DNA of 64,000 nucleotides from Thiolapillus brandeum. Lineage in GTDB: Bacteria > Pseudomonadota > Gammaproteobacteria > Chromatiales > Chromatiaceae. The DNA is taken from contig NZ_AP012273.1 in assembly GCF_000828615.1 (NCBI RefSeq), positions 620,001 to 684,000 of the forward strand, read 5' to 3'. The stretch's first letter is position 1. Every line of letters begins with the position of its first letter. Shown here in pieces: positions 33,999-42,975 of the stretch. Under the pieces are notes generated by a model. The model saw only the letters and a list, made by a program, of their open reading frames with translations. It was not told where the DNA came from and did not search any database. A program made the translations under genes and the position numbers.

Positions 33999-36464
33999 TT
34001 ACCCTGCCTTTGGTGGGGCTTGTGTTTTTCCGGGCAACAGATCGTTCAGTGGTGCCGGCCGTCCGATATAGAAACCCTGGGCGTAGTCCACGCCAATCAT
34101 TTTGAGCTGATCCATGATTTTCTGGTTGGCGACGAACTCGGCGATGGTTTTCTTGCCCATGAGTTGGCCGATCTCATTGATGGATCGCACCATGGCCAGG
34201 CTGATGGGATCTTTATCCATCTCATGAACGAACTTGCCGTCGATTTTCAGGAAATCCACGGGGAGATCCTTGAGATAGCCATAGGATGACATGCCGCTGC
34301 CAAAGTCGTCCAGGGCGAACAGGCAGCCCGCTTCTCTTAGTTCCGAGATGAAACGGCGGGCTCTGGACAGGTTGGTGATCGCCACGGTTTCGGTGATTTC
34401 CAGGCAGATCTTGTTGATCGGCAGATTTGGTGTGTGCAGTTGTTCCAGGATGAAATCCAGGAACAGGGGGTCTGCCACAGAGGCTCCTGACAGGTTGATG
34501 GTGATCAGGGATGGCAGGGAAGCCGGATCAGGGTGTGTCGCCAGCCAATGGAAGGTGCCGCGCACTACCCAGCGGTCGATAACGGATATGAGATTGTAGC
34601 GTTCCGCCGGAGGCAGGAAGTTGTCAGGGGTAATCAGGTTGTCATCCGGATCCTCCATGCGCAACAGGATTTCCATGGCTAGGGGAGGGGCTCCCGGGAC
34701 GGCATCCACCTTTATGATGGGCTGCTGATAAAGCAGGAACCGCCCCTGGTCGAAGGCGGACTCGATGCTGTTGATCCAGTCGATTTCGCCACGTTGCTTA
34801 TGCAAGGCCTCATCATCGGTTTGGTTGGTGATGGATATGCGGTTCCTGCCTTCCTCTTTGGCGCGGTAACAGGCAGCGTCAGCCAGGCGCAGTAACTCCG
34901 TAATGGGCTGATTTCTGTTGGCGATGACCACCAGACCGATGCTCAGACCGATGGAGAAAATTTTGTTCTCCCAATAGAAACGATAGTCACGGGCAGCAGT
35001 CAACAGGCTGTTGCCGATTTTCATGGCGCAATCCAGAGGGCAGTTCGCCAGGATCAGGCCAAATTCATCTCCCCCCAGGCGCCCCAGAATGTCCTGGTCG
35101 CGAATGTTGTTCTGGAGCAGGGATGCCAGCTGGCGTAGCAACTCATCGCCCGCAGCATGCCCGCAACTGTCGTTGATGAGCTTGAATCTGTCGAGATCCA
35201 GGTACATCAAACAGTGCTTGCTGGTATTGCTGCTATTGTCCAGAAGTTCCTGCAGGGATTGCTCGAAGCTGTGCCGGTTGAGAAGGTTGGTCAGGAAATC
35301 ATGATTGGCCTGGAACAGCAACTGCTCGGCCATTTTGCGGCTTTCCGCAATATTCCGGAGGTAGGCCGTGAACAGGATATGTTCGCCTTCATCGATGCGG
35401 GTGATGGCCAGTTCCACCGGGAACTCGCTCCCATCGGCGTGCAGGGCAGTGGTTTCAATACGGGTACCCAGGATAGTGCTTTTGCCGGACTGTAACTGGC
35501 GCCTGAGTCCCTTGTAATGCATTTCCCGGAGCGATGGTGGCACCAGGATTTCGCCCATGCGCTTGCCCAATACTTCCTGCCGGGAATACCCAAAGGTCCT
35601 TTCCGCTGCCGGATTGAACTCAAGGATGCAGTCATGCTTGTCAATGGTGATGATGCAATCCAGGGCTGTTTCGACAATGGCGCTCTTGCGTTTCTCGCTC
35701 TGGGTAAGTTCGTCCAGCATCTGTTGGCGGACTTTGGCGTGAGTGCGCAAAACACGGGCGCCAATGATCAGACTGATAATGCCAATCAGCCACAGCGCCA
35801 GCAGTATGATGGATTTGGATGTAGTGGCTTTTGCTTCATGTGCCCGCAAATCCTTCATGGGGAGTTTTATGCCGATTCCCCCTCCGGGTTTGCCGATTTC
35901 AAAGCCCTGGTTCTTATGACATAGCAGACAGCCTTCATTGGCAATCAGGGGCTGCATCAGGCGCAGATATTCCTCGCCATCGATCCGGGTGAATTCCAGG
36001 ACTTCCTGTTCACCGTTGTAGAGACGTTTTAGCGCACCTGTCTCCCATGCATCGGGAGTGTTTTCTGCAGCCAGGGGAGTGAGGCTGGTTACCCGGCCGG
36101 TTACGCCGTAGAGATGGCCGTAGCCAGTATCCAGCTCACGAATGATTCGGGCAGGGTTGATAAGCGTTAGAGCAATTCCCGAAGGCGTGACGATATCCCT
36201 TTCCGGAATATGGGACAGGTTGGGATCAGGGGGATAATCAGCTGTTTCGGGCACATATATCCGTCCATGCTGGGTTGCCCACAAGCGGATAGCCTGATCC
36301 TTGTTGAAATAGGCGCGTGCCTCGATGGTGGCCAGGGTGAGGGTGCTGTTCATCTCTGCCGAAATGGTCCAGGCCGCAATCAGCAGAATGGAAATGGTCC
36401 ACAGAATGCCCAGTACCAGGATGAAGCGCTGTGGGCTGGATTGGTCCAGCGAATTTATGCGCAT
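33999..36464 (-). CDS. Haem-sensor PAS-GGDEF-EAL cyclic-di-GMP protein
   Basis: An 821-residue membrane protein. TM helix ~14-36 is followed by a periplasmic Tll0287-like (DUF3365) domain whose IANEGCLLCHKNQGF contains a CxxCH haem c site. TM helix ~218-240 comes next, then a PAS domain (AIVETALDCIITID...EFNPAAERTFGYSRQE). The GGDEF domain has the intact RLGGDEFGL. The EAL domain reads MEILLRM (EIL, with the catalytic Glu kept), NLSG, ICLEITET, ALDDFGSG and LKIDG, so most phosphodiesterase residues are present. It probably senses redox, NO or O2 and adjusts c-di-GMP. It diverges from mobB next to the nos/men region, but a link to denitrification is inference. Confidence 0.88.
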   Translation of the reverse strand: MRINSLDQSSPQRFILVLGILWTISILLIAAWTISAEMNSTLTLATIEARAYFNKDQAIRLWATQHGRIYVPETADYPPDPNLSHIPERDIVTPSGIALTLINPARIIRELDTGYGHLYGVTGRVTSLTPLAAENTPDAWETGALKRLYNGEQEVLEFTRIDGEEYLRLMQPLIANEGCLLCHKNQGFEIGKPGGGIGIKLPMKDLRAHEAKATTSKSIILLALWLIGIISLIIGARVLRTHAKVRQQMLDELTQSEKRKSAIVETALDCIITIDKHDCILEFNPAAERTFGYSRQEVLGKRMGEILVPPSLREMHYKGLRRQLQSGKSTILGTRIETTALHADGSEFPVELAITRIDEGEHILFTAYLRNIAESRKMAEQLLFQANHDFLTNLLNRHSFEQSLQELLDNSSNTSKHCLMYLDLDRFKLINDSCGHAAGDELLRQLASLLQNNIRDQDILGRLGGDEFGLILANCPLDCAMKIGNSLLTAARDYRFYWENKIFSIGLSIGLVVIANRNQPITELLRLADAACYRAKEEGRNRISITNQTDDEALHKQRGEIDWINSIESAFDQGRFLLYQQPIIKVDAVPGAPPLAMEILLRMEDPDDNLITPDNFLPPAERYNLISVIDRWVVRGTFHWLATHPDPASLPSLITINLSGASVADPLFLDFILEQLHTPNLPINKICLEITETVAITNLSRARRFISELREAGCLFALDDFGSGMSSYGYLKDLPVDFLKIDGKFVHEMDKDPISLAMVRSINEIGQLMGKKTIAEFVANQKIMDQLKMIGVDYAQGFYIGRPAPLNDLLPGKTQAPPKAG

Positions 36465-36614
36465 ATCGTCGCATGCCGGAATGTCAACGAACTTGAAATA
36501 TATGCTACATCAGGGGTGGACATGGTTTTAGAGTCTTTAGTCTGTGCCAGCAGTAGATGATTCTGATATGGTTTGCTTCTTTTGACAAGCCAGAGTAACA
36601 CTGACTAAACCGTG

Positions 36615-37148
36615 ATGACATCAGACTTTCCAATACCTGTATTGGGTTTTGCAGCATTTTCCGGCAGCGGCAAGACCAGTTTGCTTGAAAGGCTGATTCC
36701 CCGATTGCGTCAACAGGGGTTGAGACTGGCATTGATCAAGCATTCCCATCATGACTTTGAGATGGATAAGCCGGGTAAGGACAGTGACCGGTTGCGCCGG
36801 GCAGGAGCGGGCCAGATACTCCTGGCGTCAAAATACCGTACCGCCTGGATACGTGAAGGTGATGGAGCTACGGAGCCGGATCTTGGGGAGCTGTTGTCCC
36901 GTCTTGATATTCGTGGGTTGGATCTGGTGCTGGTCGAGGGGTTTCGTGATGAACCCATTGCCAAGATGGAGATTCATCGCCCGACCCTGGGCAAACCCCT
37001 GTTATGCCGCGAGGACAGCAGGATTATTGCCCTGGCTTGCGATGAGCCCCCCGGGCAGGAAGTTGCAGTGCCTGTGTTGGCCCTGAATGATCCTGATTCC
37101 ATCGCCCGTTTTGTCCTTTCCTGGCTGGTGGATTCTCAGAGAGAATGA
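36615..37148 (+). CDS. mobB: Molybdopterin-guanine dinucleotide biosynthesis adapter MobB
   Basis: A 177-residue P-loop GTPase. Walker A is GFAAFSGSGKTSLLERLIP, followed by LIKHSHHDFEMDKPGKDSDRLRRAGA, the MobB signature that binds MGD partners, and the LVEGFRDEPIAKMEIHR motif. It helps MobA attach GMP to molybdopterin for bis-MGD enzymes such as nitrate reductase. A GTG three bases earlier is an alternative start. Its stop overlaps the menE start (ATGA), so it belongs to the menaquinone operon, an unexpected pairing that fits an anaerobic respiration unit. Confidence 0.9.
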   Translation: MTSDFPIPVLGFAAFSGSGKTSLLERLIPRLRQQGLRLALIKHSHHDFEMDKPGKDSDRLRRAGAGQILLASKYRTAWIREGDGATEPDLGELLSRLDIRGLDLVLVEGFRDEPIAKMEIHRPTLGKPLLCREDSRIIALACDEPPGQEVAVPVLALNDPDSIARFVLSWLVDSQRE

Positions 37149-38512
37149 TTCCGCCCGAGGCAGGCTTTCGCCTGATTCACCAATCCCAATGTTATACCGC
37201 AGAGGATTTCTCCCGGTTGCAGGAACCGTTGCGTCATTGCCTGCAGGCATTGGGGCTCAAACCGGGAATGACGCTGGTTTGCCGGTTCCGGGACCGATTC
37301 CTGTACGCACAGCTGCTGTTCCTGTTACCTCGCATGGGCTGCCTGTTCTTGCCCCTTGACCCCGACCTGCCTTCCGCCATCAGCGGGAAGCTGCTGAATG
37401 CTGCCGGTGAACATATCCTTTTGCAGGATGGGGCGGCTTTGAGGAATCCTGACCACAAATGCCATGGCAGCGTAGCTGAGCAGCCTCTGGAATCCGGGGC
37501 TCCCTGCCTGTTGTTGGCGACCAGTGGCACCACAGGCCGGCCCCGTCTCGTGGAGCTGACCGGAGATGCACTGCAGCACAGCGCTCGGGCCGCCTGTGAT
37601 TTCCTGCAGTTGGAGCAGGGGGACCGTTGGCTGGCCTGCCTTCCCCTGCATCATATTGGTGGTCTGAGCGTGTTGCTGCGCTGCGCCTGGCGTGGCGCCA
37701 CGGCGGTTCTGGCCGATGGTTTTTCACCCCGGCATGTCCTTCAGCAATTGTACGAATACCGGATCACCCATGTGTCCCTGGTGCCGACCATGTTGTACCG
37801 ATTGCTCGAACAAAAGACCCGTCCTCCCGACTCCCTGCGAGTGGTGCTGCTGGGCGGGGCATCGTCCAGCCAGTCCCTGGTTGATGAGGCCATGCAGAAG
37901 GATTGGCCGGTGTGTCCCAGTTACGGATTGACGGAAGCGGCTTCCCAGGTGGCCACGGTGTATCCGCCGAAGCCGGGCTGGCAGGAGGGGGAGGCGGGTA
38001 TGCCTCTGCCACACATGGAACTGGAAGTGCAGGAGCAAACCGGTGCCATCCGTATTCGTGGTCCTTCCGTGGCTTGTTGTTACCGACAGGAAACGGGGGC
38101 GCGTTTTCCCCTTCTGGACGCTGATGACTGGCTGGATACGGGGGATGTCGGCTGGCTGGATGATGCGAGTGGTTTGCATGTTGTTGGCAGACGGGATGAT
38201 ATGCTCATCAGTGGCGGGGAGAATATTCATCCTGCCATTGTGGAAGGGGTTTTCTCCGAATGCCCCGGGGTGGGACAGGTGGCTGTCACGGCTCTGAATG
38301 ATGCCTGTTGGGGGGATGCCCTGGTGCTGTTGTATCAGGGAACGGCTTTGCCCGAAACCGTGAAGCGCTGGGCCAGAGAACGCCTCCGGGCCGGGTTTCT
38401 TCCCCGGTATATGCTTCCGGTGGATGAATTGCCGCGAAATGCCCTGGGCAAACTGCTGCGTTCAGAGTTGAAGCAAATTGCCCGGGAGCGGCTTCAATCG
38501 GTCAAAGCCTGA
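37145..38512 (+). CDS. menE: O-succinylbenzoate-CoA ligase
   Basis: A 455-residue ANL-superfamily adenylating enzyme. The P-loop is LLATSGTTGRPRLVEL, followed by CLPLHHIGGLSVLLRCAWRGA, LLGGASSS, SYGLTEAASQVATVYP, DDWLDTGDVGWLDDASGLHVVGRRDDMLISGGENIHPAIVE (hinge) and the catalytic Lys in NALGKLLRSEL. It activates o-succinylbenzoate to its CoA ester for menaquinone synthesis. Overlap with mobB indicates translational coupling. Its 3' end overlaps by 19 bases the convergent thioesterase gene. Confidence 0.92.
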   Translation: MIPPEAGFRLIHQSQCYTAEDFSRLQEPLRHCLQALGLKPGMTLVCRFRDRFLYAQLLFLLPRMGCLFLPLDPDLPSAISGKLLNAAGEHILLQDGAALRNPDHKCHGSVAEQPLESGAPCLLLATSGTTGRPRLVELTGDALQHSARAACDFLQLEQGDRWLACLPLHHIGGLSVLLRCAWRGATAVLADGFSPRHVLQQLYEYRITHVSLVPTMLYRLLEQKTRPPDSLRVVLLGGASSSQSLVDEAMQKDWPVCPSYGLTEAASQVATVYPPKPGWQEGEAGMPLPHMELEVQEQTGAIRIRGPSVACCYRQETGARFPLLDADDWLDTGDVGWLDDASGLHVVGRRDDMLISGGENIHPAIVEGVFSECPGVGQVAVTALNDACWGDALVLLYQGTALPETVKRWARERLRAGFLPRYMLPVDELPRNALGKLLRSELKQIARERLQSVKA

Positions 38513-38901
38513 AGTTTCTCTCTCAGGCCGGGGGGCAGAGGCAGGCTTCCATGCCGCTTGCGGTCGATGAATACGTGGCGGGTGGTGGCGCTGGCGCACA
38601 GCTGTTCTTTCTTCAGAAACCGGTAGTGGAATCCCATGGAGCTGTTGCCCGGCGGCAGAGCGTGTATCCGGATTTCGATTTCGTCATCCAGTTCCATGGG
38701 CAGGTGGAAATCCGCTTCTGCATGCACCAGGGGCACCAGGCAGACGCCTTCCTGTAGCAAACCCTTGAGATCCTGGCCCAGTTCCCGCATCAGGGCACTG
38801 TAGGCATCGTGGGCATGGCTGAACAGGTGGGCATGGAACATCAGGCCGGCGGCGTCGACTTCATGGAAGGGAACCCTGAACAGGTAACGATATGCGCTCA
38901 T
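38494..38901 (-). CDS. menI: Hotdog-fold thioesterase, probable DHNA-CoA thioesterase
   Basis: A 135-residue 4HBT/YbgC-type thioesterase: FRVPFHEVDAAGLMFHAHLFSHAHDAYSALMRELG (catalytic Asp region), then VCLVPLVHAEADFHLPMELDDEIEIRIHA and a final strand. ATG 38901 is chosen (MSAYRYLF) rather than longer forms. It overlaps the menC end by 41 bases on the same strand. In cyanobacteria and plants a hotdog protein of this class hydrolyses 1,4-dihydroxy-2-naphthoyl-CoA, and its position between menE and menC supports that role. Enzymes of this family are promiscuous, so the symbol is tentative. Confidence 0.75.
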   Translation of the reverse strand: MSAYRYLFRVPFHEVDAAGLMFHAHLFSHAHDAYSALMRELGQDLKGLLQEGVCLVPLVHAEADFHLPMELDDEIEIRIHALPPGNSSMGFHYRFLKKEQLCASATTRHVFIDRKRHGSLPLPPGLREKLQALTD

Positions 38902-39931
38902 GTATGCCAAGCCCCGGGATACTGGAAAGATGAAGGCATCCTGCCTCAATGACAGGGGGGCTGGCAACATCCTTTTGCAGCCAGCTGCTGGTGGCCAGGC
39001 CATGCGCCAATCCTGGATTCAGGCTGTCTACTGCCGCGGCCAGCTGACAGGCGGCGTGTACGCCAATGGCGGATTCCAGTGTGGTTGTTACCACGCACTG
39101 CTTGCCGACCACCCGGGCGCGTTCCGCCATCTTGAAACCAGACCTGATACCACCCAATACCGTGGGTTTGAGCACCAATCGTCGGATGTTGCTGTCCAGT
39201 ACTTCCTGGAAGTGCAAATGCCCGAGAGATTCGTCCAGGGCAAGGGGTACCGGGGTTTGTTCCTGCAACCGGGACAGGGCTTCGAGGCTTCCCGTCTGCA
39301 GGGGCTCTTCCAGTGATTCTATGGGTAAACCTTCCAGGCCGTTGATGAAGCGCCGGGCAGTGTCGTAGTCCCAGGCGCCATTGGCATCCAGACGCAGGCG
39401 CATTCCCGGCTGAAGGCGGCTGCTGAGTTGCCGCAGGCAGAGTATCTCCTCTTCCATCGGGCGGTGACCGGCCTTGATTTTGACAATATGGAAGCCTTGA
39501 GCAACAGCAGTATCCAATTCATCGAGACAGGCTGTACCGCTTATGCTGTTGGCTTCTATGCAGTTGCTGGCCCCAGGGCTGAGAAGAAATCTCAGGGGCT
39601 TGCCGATTTCCTGAGCTAGGATATCCAGGGCGGCGCATTCAAGGGCATGGCTGGCAGCAGGGAAGTTGGCGCGGCACCGTGCCGCTTCGTTCAACAGGCT
39701 ATCCGGGTCCGGGAATTTCTTTCGGGTCCACTGTTCCAGTATGGCCTGGGTTTCCTGCGCTGACTCCGTGCCGCTGCCCGCTAGTGGCGCACAGTCGCCC
39801 AGGCCTCGAAGTGGTCCTCTTCCGGCCTGTAGTATCCACCCATGCCGGATCGGCAGCTGGCCCTGCCGGCGCCCAGGCCAGTCGGCGATCAAAGGCAGTG
39901 CGTAGTGCTGGTGATGGATTGGGATGTTCAT
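38861..39931 (-). CDS. menC: O-succinylbenzoate synthase
   Basis: A 356-residue enolase-superfamily enzyme. Catalytic residues are visible: KIKAG (Lys of the KxK motif), RLDANGAWD (Asp), IESLEEPL (Glu), PLALDES (Asp) and VLKPTVLGGI (Lys). It dehydrates SHCHC to o-succinylbenzoate, the step before MenE. The gene faces away from nosZ, and the two share a 199-base divergent region containing an FNR-like site. The C-terminus overlaps the menI start. A MenH (SHCHC synthase) was not found in the window. Confidence 0.92.
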   Translation of the reverse strand: MNIPIHHQHYALPLIADWPGRRQGQLPIRHGWILQAGRGPLRGLGDCAPLAGSGTESAQETQAILEQWTRKKFPDPDSLLNEAARCRANFPAASHALECAALDILAQEIGKPLRFLLSPGASNCIEANSISGTACLDELDTAVAQGFHIVKIKAGHRPMEEEILCLRQLSSRLQPGMRLRLDANGAWDYDTARRFINGLEGLPIESLEEPLQTGSLEALSRLQEQTPVPLALDESLGHLHFQEVLDSNIRRLVLKPTVLGGIRSGFKMAERARVVGKQCVVTTTLESAIGVHAACQLAAAVDSLNPGLAHGLATSSWLQKDVASPPVIEAGCLHLSSIPGLGIHERISLPVQGSLP

Positions 39932-39965
39932 TGTTTGGGTAGATTCGAAAATTCCGTTATTGTTT

Positions 39966-39979
39966 TTGATTTATGTCAA
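39966..39979 (+). promoter_or_regulatory. FNR/DNR-type site upstream of nosZ
   Basis: TTGATttatGTCAA matches the FNR/DNR palindrome TTGATnnnnATCAA with one mismatch. It lies 151 bases before nosZ and 35 before menC (other strand). A second palindrome, TGTGTGaaatgaCACACA, follows at 39988-40005. A -10 box was not clearly identified. Confidence 0.65.
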
Positions 39980-40130
39980 ACCAAGACTGTGTGAAATGAC
40001 ACACACTACCTCTGTCCGTTTAATCGGCATCCTGCCAGTTTGTGGCGGGCCAACTTTATTGAGTGATCGGGGGTGATGTTTTGCCCCTGTTATCAGTCGT
40101 TTATAAGGTAGTTACCAGAAGGAGAATACC

Positions 40131-42443
40131 ATGAAAATACGCAAGCCTATGCTTGCCTCCCTTATCGCTTTGACGGTGGGACTGACAGCTGGAGGCCAGG
40201 CCTGGTCTCAGGATACGTTGAAAGACGTGATGAAGAAGCGCGGTCTGACCGAAAAAGATATATTGGCGGCAGCGAAAACCTATACCCCGACCGGTGGTCG
40301 TGACGAGTACCTCGCATTCAGTTCTGGCGGTCAGAGCGGTCAGGTCATCGTGTATGGCGTTCCGTCCATGCGCATTCTCAAGTACATCGGCGTGTTTACT
40401 CCTGAACCCTGGCAGGGTTATGGTTTCGACGACGAATCCAAGGAAGTGCTGGCCCAGGGCCGCATCGAGGGTAAGGATATCGTTTATGGTGATACCCACC
40501 ACCCCGCCTTTTCCGAGACCAAGGGTGATTACAATGGTAAATACCTGTTTATCAATGACAAGGCCAACCCGCGTATTGCTGTTATCGATCTGAAGGACTT
40601 TGAGACCAAGCAGATCGTGGTCAACCCCCTGTTCCGTTCCGAGCACGGTGGCGCTTTTGTTACGCCCAATACGGAATATGTCATGGAAGCCACTCAGTAT
40701 GCTCACCCCTACAAGGGTAGCGGATTCGTACCTCTTTCGGATTTCAATGAGAAATACCGCGGGGGTCTGACTTACTGGAAGTTCAACATGGAAAAGGGCA
40801 AGATCGAGCCCGAAAATTCCTTCACCTTTGAACTGCCTCCCTACAGCCAGGATCTGTCTGATGCGGGCAAGGGGCCTACTTACGGTTGGGGCTTCACCAA
40901 CTCCTTCTGCTCCGAGCGTTATGTAGGTGGCATCGAGAAAGGCCGTCCCCCCTTCGAGGCGGGCTGTTCCTCCAAAGATACCGACTTCATGCATTTGACC
41001 AACTGGAAGAAAGCTTCCGAACTGGTCAAGGCCGGCAAGATCGGCAAGAAAGTCAACGGCATGACCCTCATTTCTATGAAGGAAGCCGTGGCCAACAACC
41101 TGCTGTATCTGATTCCCGAGCCCAAGTCACCCCATGGTGTTGACGTGGTTCCTACCGGTGACAAGATCGTTGTATCGGGCAAACTGGACAGCCACACTTG
41201 GGTATATGACTGGAAGAAGATCCAAAAAGTCATGAAGAACAAGAAGTTCGAAGGCAAGGATCCTTATGGTATTCCCATCATTGCCTTGAAAGACGCGCTG
41301 GACAAATCAGTGGCTGTGGGTCTTGGCCCTCTGCACACCCAGTTCGATTCCAAGAAGTGCGTGGCTTACACTTCCATTTATGTGGACTCCATGATTACCA
41401 AGTGGGACTACTGTAAAGGTAAGGTGCTGGATCAGCTGCCTATTCACTATAACGTAGGCCACCTGGTGGCAATGGAAGGTGACTCAGTTTCCCCTGATGG
41501 CAAGTACCTGATCGCTCTGAACAAGCTGGCTATCGACCGTTTCAACCCGGTCGGTCCCCTGCATCCGCAGAACCACCAGCTCATCGATATCAGTGGCGAC
41601 AAGATGCAACTGTTGTACGACATGCCTGTTCCTCTGGGCGAACCGCACTATGTTGTCGCCATCAAGGCAGACAAACTGAAGCCGGAGATTCGTTACAGAT
41701 CCGGCTGGAACAGCCGCAAAGACGAGCGCTCTCCCTGGAAGACCCGTGCGGGCCGCGAAAAGATCGAGCGTACCTGTGACGCCAATGGCAAGTGCACCGT
41801 CAATGTATATGGCACCGCGATCCGGTCTCACCTGACTCCGGAGATCATCGAAGTTACTGAAGGTGATACCGTTTCCATCCACGTTACCAACCTGGAACGC
41901 GCCGAGGACGAGGTTCACGGTTACGCCATGTACGGTCATAACGTCCAGCTGTCCATCGAGCCGGGCAAGACCGCAAGTACGACCTTCGTTGCTGACAAGG
42001 CTGGTGTTTATCCTTACTACTGCACCGAGTTCTGCTCCGCGCTCCATCTGGAGATGCAGGGTTATCTCCTGGTTCAGCCCAAGGGATACAAGGCCAAGTC
42101 TGGTGGTCTGAAAGCCGGCACCAACTACACTGAAGCTGATTACAAGAAGCAGGTAAAGACCAACATCGATACCCAGGCGGTAATCAACCAGGTCGTTGGT
42201 TTCATCACCAGCCACAACTACAAGGACTTCCCGACCGTAGTTGCATTGGTTGAGGATGCTACCGACCAGCTGGGCTTCGCCAAGGAAGCCAAGGCCAAGG
42301 CCGAAGCAGCGGCTGCCAAGAAAGACTGGAACAACGCCATGCTTTGGGCGAACCAGTGGTGGCAGTATCAGGTCAAGACCGCAGACCTCGGTTTGCGCGC
42401 CAAGACCTATCTGGAAGAGCACGGCGCCAAGAAAGTCAAGTAA
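40131..42443 (+). CDS. nosZ: Nitrous-oxide reductase, clade II (Sec-exported)
   Basis: A 770-residue multicopper enzyme that reduces N2O to N2 in the periplasm. The N-terminus MKIRKPMLASLIALTVGLTA is a plain Sec signal with no twin arginine, the hallmark of clade II. Propeller CuZ ligand regions include GDTHHPAFSET, RSEHGG and PKSPHGVDV. The C-terminal cupredoxin has the CuA motif TEFCSALHLEMQGYL with a preceding Cys (YYCTEFC) and HGYAMYGHNVQL. The final ~120 residues form an Ala/Lys-rich extension (EAKAKAEAAAAKKDW) typical of longer clade II proteins. AGAAGGAG precedes the ATG. It is the first gene of the nos cluster and carries an FNR-like site upstream. Confidence 0.96.
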   Translation: MKIRKPMLASLIALTVGLTAGGQAWSQDTLKDVMKKRGLTEKDILAAAKTYTPTGGRDEYLAFSSGGQSGQVIVYGVPSMRILKYIGVFTPEPWQGYGFDDESKEVLAQGRIEGKDIVYGDTHHPAFSETKGDYNGKYLFINDKANPRIAVIDLKDFETKQIVVNPLFRSEHGGAFVTPNTEYVMEATQYAHPYKGSGFVPLSDFNEKYRGGLTYWKFNMEKGKIEPENSFTFELPPYSQDLSDAGKGPTYGWGFTNSFCSERYVGGIEKGRPPFEAGCSSKDTDFMHLTNWKKASELVKAGKIGKKVNGMTLISMKEAVANNLLYLIPEPKSPHGVDVVPTGDKIVVSGKLDSHTWVYDWKKIQKVMKNKKFEGKDPYGIPIIALKDALDKSVAVGLGPLHTQFDSKKCVAYTSIYVDSMITKWDYCKGKVLDQLPIHYNVGHLVAMEGDSVSPDGKYLIALNKLAIDRFNPVGPLHPQNHQLIDISGDKMQLLYDMPVPLGEPHYVVAIKADKLKPEIRYRSGWNSRKDERSPWKTRAGREKIERTCDANGKCTVNVYGTAIRSHLTPEIIEVTEGDTVSIHVTNLERAEDEVHGYAMYGHNVQLSIEPGKTASTTFVADKAGVYPYYCTEFCSALHLEMQGYLLVQPKGYKAKSGGLKAGTNYTEADYKKQVKTNIDTQAVINQVVGFITSHNYKDFPTVVALVEDATDQLGFAKEAKAKAEAAAAKKDWNNAMLWANQWWQYQVKTADLGLRAKTYLEEHGAKKVK

Positions 42444-42511
42444 GGCGCTTTTCCCCGGCCCTGCCTTGATCAAAGGCAAGGTGTCGGGGAACTCATTCAG
42501 GCTGTAATATC

Positions 42512-42533
42512 GGGGGGTGAGTTTTCACCCCCT
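42512..42533 (+). terminator. Hairpin between nosZ and the first cytochrome
   Basis: GGGGGTGA/TCACCCCC stem with a short GTTT loop, followed by a T/C-rich run just before the ribosome-binding site of the next gene. It probably reduces readthrough so that nosZ mRNA dominates. Confidence 0.6.
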
Positions 42534-42559
42534 TCTTTCTTTCAGGAGAACATGTCGTT

Positions 42560-42901
42560 ATGAAAAAACAATTTATCGTTGCCGTTACGGTTTCTGCGGT
42601 ATTGGGCATTAGCGCCTTTGCCAGCAACGCTTCTGCTGCCAGCGGCAAGCGCCTGTTCATGACTTGCACCGCTTGTCATGGCAAGGATGGCAAAAGCCCC
42701 ATCATGCCAGCCTATCCCAAGATTGCCGGTCAGAATAAGGAGTATGTGTTGCAGCAGGTCAAGGACATCATGTCCGGCAAGCGGGCCAATGGCCAGTCTA
42801 TGGCTATGAAAGGCGTACTGGTCACTCCGACTGGTGAGCCGCGTTTCAGTGATGAGGATCTGAACGTGCTGGCGGACTATGTGTCCAAGCTGGCGCCCTG
42901 A
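42560..42901 (+). CDS. Monohaem cytochrome c of the nos cluster
   Basis: A 113-residue exported cytochrome c. The signal peptide runs to FASNASA, the haem site is CTACHG (CxxCH) near residue 36, and the methionine ligand lies in the C-terminal half (QSMAMKGVL or similar). It fits class I cytochrome c553/c5-like size. In clade II nos clusters, small cytochromes c carry electrons from the NosGH quinol dehydrogenase to NosZ. It follows nosZ by 116 bases with its own ribosome-binding site (CAGGAGA) and is followed by a strong terminator. NosC1-like is plausible but not certain. Confidence 0.9.
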   Translation: MKKQFIVAVTVSAVLGISAFASNASAASGKRLFMTCTACHGKDGKSPIMPAYPKIAGQNKEYVLQQVKDIMSGKRANGQSMAMKGVLVTPTGEPRFSDEDLNVLADYVSKLAP

Positions 42902-42920
42902 TCAGGATCGTCCGATGGCG

Positions 42921-42947
42921 ACGGCCTGCATCTGCAGGCCGTTTTTG
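42921..42947 (+). terminator. Rho-independent terminator after the monohaem cytochrome
   Basis: ACGGCCTGC/GCAGGCCGT, a 9-bp perfect stem with an ATCT loop, followed by TTTTGTTTT. Confidence 0.8.
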
Positions 42948-42975
42948 TTTTCAGCAATAAAAACATAGAAATAAC

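Noticed and set aside
39988-40005. A transcription terminator of menC or nosZ
   Set aside because: The short palindrome lacks a T-run and lies in a divergent promoter region, so an operator is more likely.
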